From Streptomyces diacarni (GTDB lineage Bacteria; Actinomycetota; Actinomycetes; Streptomycetales; Streptomycetaceae): 64,000 nt of DNA. Of this stretch, positions 1-14,100 are shown piece by piece. The notes beneath the pieces are model-generated. The model saw nothing but the letters and a program-made list of their open reading frames with translations. It was not told where the DNA came from and searched no databases. Made by a program: the position numbers and the translations under genes. The number at the start of each line of letters is the position of its first letter. Position 1 is the first letter of the stretch. The stretch lies in the NCBI RefSeq assembly GCF_003323715.1, contig NZ_QOIN01000036.1, positions 1 to 64,000 on the forward strand, written 5' to 3'.

Positions 1-2752
1 GCCAGTAGGTGTGGTGGGTGAAGGGGTAGGTGGGGAGGGGGGTGGAGGTGTGTGGGTTGGGGTGGTGCCAGGTGAGGGGGTGGGTGGTGGTGTGGGTGTG
101 GGCGAGGGTGTTGGTGAGGGCGTGGGTGTCGTGGTGGTCGGGGTGGAGGGTGGTGAGGACGGTGGGGGTGTCCGCGTCGCCGTCGCCGTCGGTGAGGGTG
201 TGGTGGGCGAGTGGGGCGAGGGTGGGGGTCGGCCCGATGTCGAGGTAGCTGCGTGTGCCGGTGTTGGCGAGGGTGGTGAGCATGTCCGCGAACCGGACGG
301 GTTGGCGGATGTGTGCGGTCCAGTAGGCGGGGGTGGTGAGTTGATCGGTTTCAGCGGGTCGGCCGGTGAGGTTGGAGAGCAGCGGGGTGTGGGGTGGGTG
401 GTAGGTGACCTGCTCGGCCGCCTCCCGGAACGCGTCCAGGATGGTGTCGGTGTGAGGAGAGTGGAAGGCATGCTCGGTCGCGAGCGTCTTCACCCTCCGC
501 CCCTCGGCGGTGAACGTCTCGACGATGGCTGCGACGGCGTCGGGGTCGCCGGAGATGACGGTGTGGCGGGGTGTGTTGTAGGCCGCGACACACACTTGGT
601 CGTTGAGGTGGGGGGTGAGTTCGTCTGCGGTGGCTTGGATGCTGGCCATCGCGCCGGGCGGCAGCTGGCCCATCAGCTCCGCCCGCTTGACGATCAGGCG
701 TGCGGCGTCGGGGAGAGAGAAGACTCCCGCGCAGTGGGCAGCGCTGATCTCCCCGACCGAGTGTCCGGCCAGGTAGTCGGGTTTGAGGCCGTGGTGTTCG
801 AGGAGTCGGTGGAGGCCGAGGTGGAGGGCGAAGAGTGCGGGTTGGGTGTAGCGGGTGTGGTCCAGCAGGCGGGCCGGTTCACTGCCCGGCTCGGCGAACA
901 TGATCTCCGTCAGCGACCGGCCCAACAGCGGGTCCAGGTGCCGGCAGGCTTCATCGACCGCCGCCTGGAACACCGGCTCGACGGCATACAGCCCAGCACC
1001 GGCTCCGGCGCGCTGGGAGCCCTGCCCGGAGAACAGGAACGCCGTCCGCCCCGAAGCATCCGCAGCCTTCCCCGGACACACCACCCCCGGGTGGGTCTCG
1101 TCTCGGGCCAGTGCACGCAGGCCCTCGACCAGCTCACCACGATCCGCTCCGGTGACAACAGCGCGGTGGTCGAAGACGGTACGGGTGGTGGCCAACGCAC
1201 CCGCAACAGCCGACGCCCCCAGCTCAGCATGGGCCTGTAGATGCTCCTCCAGCCGGGCGGCCTGGGCACGCAACGCCACCTGCGACTTCGCCGACAACGC
1301 GAACACCACCCGCCCGGCGGGCTCCGCAAAAGCGGGCGCATCCTCAGCCACGGCATCCGGGGCAGGCGGAGCCTCAAGCACCACATGCGCGTTCGTTCCG
1401 CTGATGCCGAACGAGGAGACCGCAGCCCGACGCGGACGCCCCGTCTCCGGCCACTCCGTCGCCTCCGTCAGCAGCCGCACCCCACCCGCCGACCAGTCCA
1501 CATGCGGGGTGGGCTCATCCACATGCAGCGTGCGCGGCAGCACCCCGTGCCGCATCGCCTCCACCATCTTGATCACACCCGCCACACCCGCGGCAGCCTG
1601 CGTATGACCGATGTTCGACTTCACGGAGCCAAGCCACAGAGGCTGATCGCCGGACCGATCCTGCCCATACGTCGCCAGCAGCGCCTGCGCCTCGATCGGA
1701 TCACCCAACGTGGTGCCCGTACCGTGCGCCTCCACCACATCCACACCACTCGCAGGCAGATCGGCATCCGCCAGCGCCGCACGAATCACCCGCTCCTGCG
1801 ACGGACCATTCGGCGCCGTCAGCTGACTGCTCGTACCGTCCTGGTTGACCGCGCTGCCCCGGATGACGGCCAGCACCGGATGGCCGTTGCGCCGCGCGTC
1901 CGACAGACGTTCCAGCAGGAGCAGGCCGACGCCCTCGCCCCAGCCGACGCCGTCCGCCGAGGCGGCGAACGCGCGGCAGCGTCCGTCCGGAGACAGCCCG
2001 CGCTGGCGGCTGAACTCCACGAAGACGCCGGGTGTGGACATCACCGTGACGCCGCCCGCCAGGGCCAGCTCGCACTCGCCGTTGCGCAGGGCCTGGCCCG
2101 CCAGGTGCATGGCGGTCAGCGACGACGAGCACGCCGTGTCGATCGTGACGGCCGGGCCCTCGAACCCGAAGGTGTGGGAGATGCGTCCCGAGGCGACGCT
2201 GGGCGAGCTGCCCATGCCGATGAAGCCTTCGAATCCGTCCGGTGCGGGCTGCAGGCGTGCGCCGTAGTCGTTGTACATGACGCCGGTGAAGACGCCCGTG
2301 CGGCTTCCGCGGAGGGATGCGGGCGTCAGAGCCGCACGTTCGATCGTCTCCCAGGCCGTCTCCAGCAACAACCGCTGTTGCGGGTCGATCGCCAGTGCCT
2401 CGCGCGGACTGATGCCGAAGAACTCCGCGTCGAATCCGCTCGCGTCGTCGAGGAATCCTCCCGAGCGGGTCACGGTCTTTCCGACGCATTCCGGGTCGGG
2501 GTCGTACAGTCTGTTGACATCCCAGCCGCGGTCCGTGGGAAAATCGCCGACGGCATCTCCGTTTTCGGTGACCAGCCGCCACAGGTCTTCGGGGGAGCGT
2601 ACTCCGCCGGGGTAGCGGCAGGCCGTGCCCACGATGGCGATCGGTTCGCCGGCTTCTTCCGTGAGTTGCTGCACGCGCTGCCGAAGTCGTCCGTTCTCCA
2701 GCAATGACGCCCGAAGCGCCTCGGCGACCTTGTCGGAGGAGATAGCCGTCAT
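1..2752 (-). CDS. Modular type I polyketide synthase, N-terminal part (KS-AT), runs off the left edge
   Basis: About 917 residues are visible. The ATG at 2752 follows an AGGGA ribosome site. Residues 1-32 form a charged helix ([18 protein letters not shown]) typical of an N-terminal docking domain, so this protein receives its chain from another PKS and is not the loading module. A ketosynthase follows, starting at [15 protein letters not shown], with the active-site motif DTACSSS and the histidine motifs EAHGTGT and [12 protein letters not shown]. The acyltransferase has GHSVGEIS and HAFHS, the usual signature for malonyl-CoA rather than methylmalonyl-CoA. The last visible stretch, up to the window edge, is a Thr/Pro/His-rich post-AT linker; reductive domains and ACP lie outside. 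The gene is divergent from the cyclase/P450 operon. Intact as far as seen; identity as a modular PKS is secure, its module number unknown. Confidence 0.95.
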   Translation of the reverse strand, partial: MTAISSDKVAEALRASLLENGRLRQRVQQLTEEAGEPIAIVGTACRYPGGVRSPEDLWRLVTENGDAVGDFPTDRGWDVNRLYDPDPECVGKTVTRSGGFLDDASGFDAEFFGISPREALAIDPQQRLLLETAWETIERAALTPASLRGSRTGVFTGVMYNDYGARLQPAPDGFEGFIGMGSSPSVASGRISHTFGFEGPAVTIDTACSSSLTAMHLAGQALRNGECELALAGGVTVMSTPGVFVEFSRQRGLSPDGRCRAFAASADGVGWGEGVGLLLLERLSDARRNGHPVLAVIRGSAVNQDGTSSQLTAPNGPSQERVIRAALADADLPASGVDVVEAHGTGTTLGDPIEAQALLATYGQDRSGDQPLWLGSVKSNIGHTQAAAGVAGVIKMVEAMRHGVLPRTLHVDEPTPHVDWSAGGVRLLTEATEWPETGRPRRAAVSSFGISGTNAHVVLEAPPAPDAVAEDAPAFAEPAGRVVFALSAKSQVALRAQAARLEEHLQAHAELGASAVAGALATTRTVFDHRAVVTGADRGELVEGLRALARDETHPGVVCPGKAADASGRTAFLFSGQGSQRAGAGAGLYAVEPVFQAAVDEACRHLDPLLGRSLTEIMFAEPGSEPARLLDHTRYTQPALFALHLGLHRLLEHHGLKPDYLAGHSVGEISAAHCAGVFSLPDAARLIVKRAELMGQLPPGAMASIQATADELTPHLNDQVCVAAYNTPRHTVISGDPDAVAAIVETFTAEGRRVKTLATEHAFHSPHTDTILDAFREAAEQVTYHPPHTPLLSNLTGRPAETDQLTTPAYWTAHIRQPVRFADMLTTLANTGTRSYLDIGPTPTLAPLAHHTLTDGDGDADTPTVLTTLHPDHHDTHALTNTLAHTHTTTHPLTWHHPNPHTSTPLPTYPFTHHTYW

Positions 2753-2918
2753 CAGTTCCCTGCTCCCAGAGATCTTCGGGGGCCGGCACACCGTACTCAG
2801 CACCGAGATTGCATTCCGCCGGGTATTCCCGGGGGCGGGTATTTTCGGCGGGGTCCATGCGGAGTCCGTGCGGTTCCATGCGTGGCCCATTGCGCTACGG
2901 GCATCCTTCACCGCGCGA

Positions 2919-3026
2919 CTAAAGCGGCGCTAACTCTGCTCCTGTACTCGGCTGCGACCCGGGTGCGCCGCCTGCGCGGTAATCCGTGCGACTGGTCGCA
3001 GAAGCCCGGGATTAGCGCAGCTTTAG
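2919..3026. promoter_or_regulatory. Divergent promoter region with paired CTTTAG motifs (candidate cluster operator)
   Basis: The 484-base gap between the modular PKS (minus) and the cyclase gene (plus) holds no credible gene. It contains CTAAAGCGGCGCTAA at 2919-2933 and, inverted, TTAGCGCAGCTTTAG at 3012-3026, identical in 14 of 15 positions. The GCTTTAG core recurs in the other divergent promoter of the cluster (21,534-21,601). This suggests binding sites of a pathway regulator, perhaps the LAL protein at 14,101. That is inference; no -10/-35 pair could be assigned with confidence. Confidence 0.45.
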
Positions 3027-3236
3027 TGAATGCTCCGATGCTTGCCGGGGTTTTGAATACACGGATAAACGCCCGGGACAGGGCGGTCCGCCGTGAATGC
3101 GCCACCGCGTGGCGCGCGGCGACGCCTCGGACGCGGACGAGGGCTCGGAGGAGGGCTCGGACGCGGGTGACGTGTTCGGCAGCGAGCGGCGTGTCCGACG
3201 GCGGGCGTGAGCCCGATGACGAGTCTGGAGCCGGAG

Positions 3237-3842
3237 ATGAACTACTACGCAACGAGGGATCGGGATTCGGGTGAGGACGCGAACCCGGGCGGCCCGGTGT
3301 CCGAGCGTGCGCTCAACGCCGGCACGCTCGCGTTCCAGGGCGACCTGGGGACGTCCAGCGAGTTGGAGCCCGGCCGGCTCGCCGTCGCGGCAGCGGTCGC
3401 CGGTGGGTTGTACAAGGCCCAGGACGGTCCGCTGGGGCAGGTCCTCGACGACGTCCTCGTCGTCGAGGGTCTGACGGAGCGGATCGAGAAGCTCGCGACG
3501 GTCGACGATGCCGCAGCCGGCGGCGTCGACTACGCGGAGTACGAGGACGGCTTCTACGACGAGGCCGGGGAGCGCGTGGGCACGGTGGAGGGCACCGCCG
3601 TGGTGCTCACGTACACCCCCCACATGTGGCAGTACCACAGCAGCGTCACCACCTTCGACGACGGCACCTTCGAGACCCGCGGTGTCATCGACTGCACGGC
3701 GATCCTCAGCGGCATGACGCAGGTGCTCCAGGTCCGCGGGACGTCGGGACGTTACGCGGGCAAGCAGGGCTTCATGACGTTGACGCTGCACGACCACGAA
3801 CAGCGCCCGCCGTTGTACCGGACGACGTTCGTCATGGCCTGA
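3237..3842 (+). CDS. AbyU-like (allene oxide cyclase-like) beta-barrel cyclase, putative Diels-Alderase
   Basis: A 201-residue protein. The C-terminal ~130 residues match the eight-stranded AOC-like barrel of AbyU and related spirotetronate cyclases as I remember them: FYDEAGERVGTVEG, a strand with YHSSVTTFDDGTFETRG, and TSGRYAGKQGF correspond to the AbyU segments LYDEAGAQIGTSSG and VSGRYLGLTGF. AbyU itself is only about 140 residues; here an extra ~70-residue N-terminal part (including LAVAAAVAGGLYKAQDG) precedes the barrel. ATG 3237 is chosen because GGAG sits six bases upstream; GTG 3207 and ATG 3216 are in-frame alternatives. Family members catalyse [4+2] cycloadditions on released polyketide chains. 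The gene heads an operon-like run with the P450 44 bases downstream. Fold assignment is fairly strong; the actual reaction is inferred. Confidence 0.75.
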   Translation: MNYYATRDRDSGEDANPGGPVSERALNAGTLAFQGDLGTSSELEPGRLAVAAAVAGGLYKAQDGPLGQVLDDVLVVEGLTERIEKLATVDDAAAGGVDYAEYEDGFYDEAGERVGTVEGTAVVLTYTPHMWQYHSSVTTFDDGTFETRGVIDCTAILSGMTQVLQVRGTSGRYAGKQGFMTLTLHDHEQRPPLYRTTFVMA

Positions 3843-3885
3843 CCCGTACTCGCTCCGGTTCACCGATCGACAAGGACTCTTGACC

Positions 3886-5097
3886 ATGGCCGAGGACTCC
3901 GGCGTCTCCACCGCGGAGCCGTACGTACTGCCCACCGCACGTCCCCGCCCCTTCGACCTGCCGCCGGACCTGGCGCGGGTGCGGGCCGAGCAGCCGCTCC
4001 AGCGGCTCGCCTACCCCGACGGCCACGTCGGATGGCTGGTCACCAGCTACGCCCTGGCCCGGACCGTGCTGGACGAGCCGCGGTTCAGCGCCCGGCTGGA
4101 TCTCAAGCGCTCTCCCGTGGAACGCCCCGGCTCCACGGCGTTCATGGGGCGGACGGCCCCTCCGGGGATGTTCATCGGCATGGACCCGCCGGAGCACACC
4201 CGCTACCGCAGTCTGCTCACGCGGGTGTTCAGCGCGCGGCGGATGAAGGAGCTGAGCCCGCGGATCGAGCAGATCGTCGACCAGCGCCTCGACGCGATGG
4301 AGGCCGCGGGCCCTCCGGCCGACCTGGTCCCGGCGTTCTCGCTGCCGGTTCCCGTCGAGGTGATCAGCGAGTTGATGGGGGCGCCCGAGGTGCAGCGTGA
4401 GGCGCTGGAGCGCAACGCGGCCACCTTTGTCAGCCTCAACGCGACCCCCGAGCAGGTGGGAGCGGCCATCGGGGAGATCTCCGGATCGCTGATGGAGCTC
4501 GTGCGGCAGAAGCGCAAGGCGCCGGGGAACGATGTGCTGAGCGACCTGACCGAGAGCGACCTCACCGACGAGGAACTCGTCGGTATCGCGATGCTGCTGC
4601 TGGCCGCGGGCCACGAGACCACGGCGAACATGCTCGCGCTGGGCACCTATGCGCTGCTCAGGGAGGAGGACCAGCGCGCGGCGCTCACCGCCGATCCCTC
4701 GCTGCTGGACAACGCCGTCGAGGAGTTGATGCGCTACCTGACCGTCGTCCAGTACAGCCCGACGCGGGCGCCGCTGGAGGACACGGAGCTGGACGGGCAG
4801 CTCATCAAAGCCGGCGAGACCATCACGGTATCGCTGCCCGCGGCCAACAGGGACCCGGAGCGGTTCGACAACCCGGAGAAGCTGGATGTCACCGCGCCGC
4901 CGACGGCGCACCTGGCGTTCGGCCACGGACTGCACCTGTGCCTGGGCCAGCAGCTCGCACGCATCGAGATGCGCATCGGCTTCCAGAAGCTCTTCGCGCG
5001 CTTCCCCGGGCTGCGCCTCGCGGCCGCGCCGGAGGAGATCCCGATGCGGGAGGACATGAACACCTACGGCGTCCACCGGCTGCCCGTCGCCTGGTAG
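3886..5097 (+). CDS. Cytochrome P450 monooxygenase
   Basis: A 403-residue soluble bacterial P450 (CYP105/107-like size). The I-helix oxygen-binding motif AAGHETT lies near residue 240, the ExxR helix is ELMRYL/NAVEELMR, and the haem loop is FGHGLHLCLG with the proximal Cys near residue 352. ATG 3886 is preferred because AAGGA lies upstream; TTG 3880 is an in-frame alternative. It sits between the cyclase and an O-methyltransferase and just upstream of the aryl-acid genes, so it may hydroxylate the 6-methylsalicylyl unit for later O-methylation, or oxidise the polyketide core; sequence alone cannot decide. No ferredoxin or reductase gene is nearby, so electrons must come from general partners. 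Confidence 0.95.
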   Translation: MAEDSGVSTAEPYVLPTARPRPFDLPPDLARVRAEQPLQRLAYPDGHVGWLVTSYALARTVLDEPRFSARLDLKRSPVERPGSTAFMGRTAPPGMFIGMDPPEHTRYRSLLTRVFSARRMKELSPRIEQIVDQRLDAMEAAGPPADLVPAFSLPVPVEVISELMGAPEVQREALERNAATFVSLNATPEQVGAAIGEISGSLMELVRQKRKAPGNDVLSDLTESDLTDEELVGIAMLLLAAGHETTANMLALGTYALLREEDQRAALTADPSLLDNAVEELMRYLTVVQYSPTRAPLEDTELDGQLIKAGETITVSLPAANRDPERFDNPEKLDVTAPPTAHLAFGHGLHLCLGQQLARIEMRIGFQKLFARFPGLRLAAAPEEIPMREDMNTYGVHRLPVAW

Positions 5098-5134
5098 CGG
5101 ACGGCGCCCTCACTACTGCGAAAGGCGAGCCAGC

Positions 5135-5896
5135 ATGGTTTCCACCGGTGCGCTGCGGGACCCCCGGGTGCTCGAGGTCCTCGAAAGGCTCGACGCCGGC
5201 AACTCCGCGTCGTTCGAGACCGTCAACGACATGGGCAAGTCGACGGAGACGTGGAGCGACGACCCGTTGGACTTCGCGGAGCTGCCGCTGTCGGTCAGCT
5301 CCGAGATCGGCCAGCTCATCTATCTGACGGCGCGGGCCGCGAAGGTCACCCGCGCCGTCGACTTCGCCACCTCGGTCGGCACCTCGCTGATCTACCTGGC
5401 GGCGGCGGTGCGGGACAACGGGGGCGGGCTGGTGATCGGTTCCGAGGTCGTGCCCGCCAAGGTGAAGGCCGCTCAGCGCAACGTCGACGACGCCGGGCTC
5501 ACCGACTACGTGGAGATCCGCGAGGGCGACGCGCGCGAGACACTGAAGGACCTGGGCGGCCCGGTGGGGTACGCCATCGTGGACGGGTTCCAGGAGTCGC
5601 GCGACGGCTGGGCGGGCGAGCGGGGTTCGTCGCTCGCGCTGGACGTGCTGAGGCTGCTCACCCCGCAGCTGGCTCCGGGTGCCGTCCTCGTCAACGACAA
5701 CGCGGAGCCCGACTACCTGGAGCACGTGCGCAACCCCGCGAACGGCTTCCGCTCCAGCTGGATCCCGGTGACGCCTCAGCTCTCGGAAGCCGAGCGGCGC
5801 AGGCTCGGGGCGGCCATGAAGAGCCTGACCCCGCAGTCTCCGCTGGTGACGCTGATGCCCAGCGCCCCCGGGCTGGAGTTCTCGGTGCGCGACTGA
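5135..5896 (+). CDS. SAM-dependent O-methyltransferase, COMT/class I type
   Basis: A 253-residue class I methyltransferase. The SAM-binding motif is seen as VDFATSVGTSLIYLAAAV, followed by the acidic strand end GSEVVPAKVKAAQRN and the motif YAIVDGFQ, in the order of the small O-methyltransferase family (catechol/caffeoyl-CoA type). ATG 5135 has GAAAGG upstream. It lies 37 bases after the P450 and 101 bases before the KAS III gene, all co-directional, so hydroxylation followed by O-methylation of the aryl acid is a natural reading; methylation of the polyketide is possible too. Note the phrase AIVDGFQESRDGWAGERGSS, where metal-dependent relatives usually carry a clearer DxD/N set, so cation dependence is uncertain. 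Confidence 0.88.
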   Translation: MVSTGALRDPRVLEVLERLDAGNSASFETVNDMGKSTETWSDDPLDFAELPLSVSSEIGQLIYLTARAAKVTRAVDFATSVGTSLIYLAAAVRDNGGGLVIGSEVVPAKVKAAQRNVDDAGLTDYVEIREGDARETLKDLGGPVGYAIVDGFQESRDGWAGERGSSLALDVLRLLTPQLAPGAVLVNDNAEPDYLEHVRNPANGFRSSWIPVTPQLSEAERRRLGAAMKSLTPQSPLVTLMPSAPGLEFSVRD

Positions 5897-5997
5897 ACCG
5901 CGTCCCCCACTCCGCCGGCCGGAACCCGTCCGGCCCCGCCGTCCCCCGTCGGCCACTTCCCGGGGACGCGTCCAGTCATCCGAGAGAGGAGACGGCC

Positions 5998-7041
5998 GTG
6001 CAGACGCACGACATGTTCATCACGGGGGTCGGGTCCTACCTGCCCCAGACGGTCACCGTCGAGCAGGCCGTGGAGCAGGGGCTGTATCCGCCGGACGCCG
6101 TGGAGGAGCACCAGCTGGGCGGGGCCGCCGTCGCCGGGGACGTCTCGGCGCCGGAGATGGCGCTGATGGCGGCCGAGGAGGCGGTCAAACGCAGTGGCGG
6201 ATCTCCGGAGGAGATCGATCTGCTGCTGTACGCGGACACCTGGCACCAGGGCCCCGACGGCTGGCAGCCGCAGTACTACGTGCAGCGCCACCTGCTGGGC
6301 GACAAGGCGCTCGGGCTGGAGATCCGCCAAGGCTGCAACGGCATGTTCAGCGCCATGGAGCTGGCGGCCGGGCACCTGCGTGCCGTGCCTGAGCGCCGCA
6401 GGGCCCTGCTGGTGGCCTCGGACAACTACGGGACTCCGCTGATGGACCGGTGGCGCTCGGGTCCCGGGTTCATCATCGGGGACGCCGCCAGCGCGCTCGT
6501 CCTCGACAAGGAGCACGGGTTCGCCCAGCTGCTCTCGGTGACCTCGGGCATCGTCTCCGAGTCCGAGGAGGTCCACAGGTACGGCGAGGAGCTGTTCCCG
6601 CCCGGCTGCACGTCCGGGCGCGAGGTGGACTTCGCGGCCCGTTCCGCCGCGTTCAACCGGCGCGCCCTGACGGAGGCCGGCGGCACCCGCGTGTGGCCGA
6701 AGGTGCACCAGCTGATCGGCGACATCGTCCGGCAGAGCCTCGACGAGGCGGGCATCGGGCTCGACGACGTCACACGGGTCGCGATGATGAACCACTCCAG
6801 GGAGATCACGGAGCAGCGCTTCCTCGCCGTGCTGGGGCTGCCGTTGTCCAGGTCGACGTGGGAGTTCGGGCGGATGGTCGGGCACATCGGGGCCAGCGAC
6901 CAGATCGTCTCCCTCGACCACCTCGTGGCCACCGGAGGGCTGGGCCCCGGAGACCACATGCTGCTGTTCAGCGTCGGCCCCGGCATCACCGTCTCCAGCG
7001 CCGTCGTCAGGGTCCTGCACGACGCCCCGTGGCGGGCCTGA
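5998..7041 (+). CDS. KAS III-like acyltransferase (ChlB3/CerJ type) for the aryl acid
   Basis: A 347-residue ketosynthase III-fold protein. Start is GTG 5998, with AGAGGAGA upstream. The nucleophile lies in RQGCNGMFSAMEL (Cys ~113), the His in MMNHSREIT, and where FabH has Asn this protein has GHIGASDQ, giving an apparent Cys-His-Asp triad. That triad is known for acyl-transferring KAS III homologues such as CerJ; ChlB3/ChlB6 of chlorothricin biosynthesis move 6-methylsalicylyl groups between carriers or to a sugar hydroxyl. Its position directly before the 6-MSA-type PKS (81 bases) supports a role in moving the aryl product off the synthase, to an ACP or sugar. Only one such gene is in the window, whereas chlorothricin-type pathways use two; a second could lie to the left. 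Confidence 0.85.
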   Translation: MQTHDMFITGVGSYLPQTVTVEQAVEQGLYPPDAVEEHQLGGAAVAGDVSAPEMALMAAEEAVKRSGGSPEEIDLLLYADTWHQGPDGWQPQYYVQRHLLGDKALGLEIRQGCNGMFSAMELAAGHLRAVPERRRALLVASDNYGTPLMDRWRSGPGFIIGDAASALVLDKEHGFAQLLSVTSGIVSESEEVHRYGEELFPPGCTSGREVDFAARSAAFNRRALTEAGGTRVWPKVHQLIGDIVRQSLDEAGIGLDDVTRVAMMNHSREITEQRFLAVLGLPLSRSTWEFGRMVGHIGASDQIVSLDHLVATGGLGPGDHMLLFSVGPGITVSSAVVRVLHDAPWRA

Positions 7042-7122
7042 CCGGCTATGACCGTCCACTCCTCCTCGCCGACGGGACACGCGTCCGCCGTCGGTGACCT
7101 TCCGGCGAAAGGTGAAGCGTCG

Positions 7123-12576
<5,454 letters not shown>

Positions 12577-12595
12577 CAGACAAGGTGGTGGAGAC

Positions 12596-13567
12596 ATGCG
12601 CGTTCTGGTGACCGGGGCGGCCGGTTTCATCGGTTCACACTTCGTCAGGGAACTGCTGCGCGGCTCCTATCCGGCCTTCGAGGACGTCCGGCTCACCGTC
12701 CTGGACAAGCTCACCTACGCCGGTAACCGGGAGAACCTCGCCCCCGTCGCCGACGATCCGCGGTGGGAGCTCGTGCACGGCGACATCTGCGACCCGCAGC
12801 GGGTGCGGCAGGCCATGCGCGGCGCGGACCTGGTGGTGCACTTCGCCGCCGAGTCCCACGTCGACCGTTCCCTCACGGACTCCGCCACCTTCATCCGCAC
12901 CAACGTGCTGGGCACGCACACCCTGTTGCAGGCCGCCGTGGCCGAGGGGGTGGGGCGCTTCGTGCACGTCTCCACGGACGAGGTGTACGGGTCGATCCCC
13001 GAGGGAGCCTGGGGTGAGGAGTGCATCCTGGCGCCCACCTCCCCGTACGCGGCGTCCAAGGCGTCCTCCGACCTGCTGGCGCTGGCCTTCCACCGCACCC
13101 ACGGTCTGGACGTCCGTGTCACCCGCTGTTCCAACAACTACGGCCCGTACCAGTATCCGGAAAAGGTCATTCCACTCTTTGTCACCAACCTGCTGGACGG
13201 AGTCCCCGTACCGCTGTACGGGGACGGGATGAACAGCCGGGACTGGCTGCATGTCGACGACCACTGCCGCGCCCTCGCACTCGTCGCGACCAGGGGGAAG
13301 GCGGGCAACGTCTACAACATCGGAGGCGGCACGGAGCTGGTCAACACCGAGTTGACCAAGCGCATCCTGGACGGCTTCGGCAGGGACTGGACCGCCGTCG
13401 AGAGCGTCTCGGACCGGGTGGCGCACGATCGCCGTTACTGCGTGGACCCGCAGAAGATCACCGACGAGCTCGGGTGGGTCCCCCTCATCGCCTTCGAAGA
13501 CGGTCTGGAGGAGACGATCCGCTGGTACAGGGAGAACCGGGACTGGTGGACGCCGCTGAAGGCGTGA
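12596..13567 (+). CDS. rmlB: dTDP-glucose 4,6-dehydratase
   Basis: A 323-residue extended short-chain dehydrogenase. NAD-binding TGAAGFIGS is at residues 6-14, the catalytic Asp-Glu pair lies in STDEVYGS (~126-133), and the Tyr-Lys pair in SPYAASKASSD (Tyr ~151, Lys ~155). It converts dTDP-D-glucose to dTDP-4-keto-6-deoxyglucose, the entry to all 6-deoxyhexoses. ATG 12596 follows AAGGTGGTGGAG; it starts 19 bases after the iterative PKS stop, so both are probably co-transcribed. The partner thymidylyltransferase (RmlA) is not in this window and must lie to the left or be supplied by primary metabolism. Family assignment is secure; assignment to this pathway rests on context. Confidence 0.95.
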   Translation: MRVLVTGAAGFIGSHFVRELLRGSYPAFEDVRLTVLDKLTYAGNRENLAPVADDPRWELVHGDICDPQRVRQAMRGADLVVHFAAESHVDRSLTDSATFIRTNVLGTHTLLQAAVAEGVGRFVHVSTDEVYGSIPEGAWGEECILAPTSPYAASKASSDLLALAFHRTHGLDVRVTRCSNNYGPYQYPEKVIPLFVTNLLDGVPVPLYGDGMNSRDWLHVDDHCRALALVATRGKAGNVYNIGGGTELVNTELTKRILDGFGRDWTAVESVSDRVAHDRRYCVDPQKITDELGWVPLIAFEDGLEETIRWYRENRDWWTPLKA

Positions 13568-14100
13568 CGCGGCGCCGACTGGCGCGTTGCAAGGGAAGTC
13601 GAGGAGCGGAGAGGCACATACTTCATTTGCGGCAGTCATGTTTCAGCCAATCGTGTAGGGCGTCACATGCCGGATGTCCTGTCTTGACGGCGCGATATAA
13701 TGAGGGGGACTGAGTTCCGGTTGTCGCAAGCGCCTCAGGCTGCGCGTGAAGTGGCGCAGAGGGGTCGACTTACCGGGGTTACTGATGCTCACGGGGGCTG
13801 ACGATGCATAATGCAATAGTCCAAAAGGGATATGGCGCCGAGACGGGGCTCGGCGGGAGCGCAATCCGCCGGGCGCACCCCAACAGTCCGATTCCGCTCG
13901 AATGCGTCGAACGGTGTTCGGTCTAAAACCTTCGCTTAGCGGATAACCGGCTCGGTGGCACGGACCCATTGCAGCAGCGGAGCGCCCCACCATGACCGCA
14001 CACCGGTAGCGCTGACGCCCGCATGCCGGCCTTCACGGGCCCGTGCGCCTCACCGTGCTGATCAACAGGATTCCCTGACGTTGACTTGTGACGGTGCCCG
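13568..14100. other. 533-base intergenic region upstream of the LAL regulator
   Basis: No convincing gene. The sequence is less GC-rich than its surroundings and contains a TATAAT hexamer at 13,696-13,701 without a correctly spaced -35, and CTAAAACCTTCGCTTAGCGG near 13,924-13,943, which loosely resembles the CTTTAG/TTAGCG motifs of the two divergent cluster promoters. It most likely holds the regulated promoter of the LAL gene and the terminator of the preceding operon. Confidence 0.4.

Noticed and set aside
11-1240. Plus-strand open frame of about 400 codons opposite the modular PKS
   Set aside because: Gly/Val/Glu repeats are the complement of the Thr/Pro/His-rich linker and AT of the PKS; no motifs, no ribosome site.
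13684-13701. TTGACG ... TATAAT resembling a vegetative promoter upstream of the LAL gene
   Set aside because: The two hexamers are only six bases apart, so they cannot form one -35/-10 promoter; kept only as a note in the intergenic entry.
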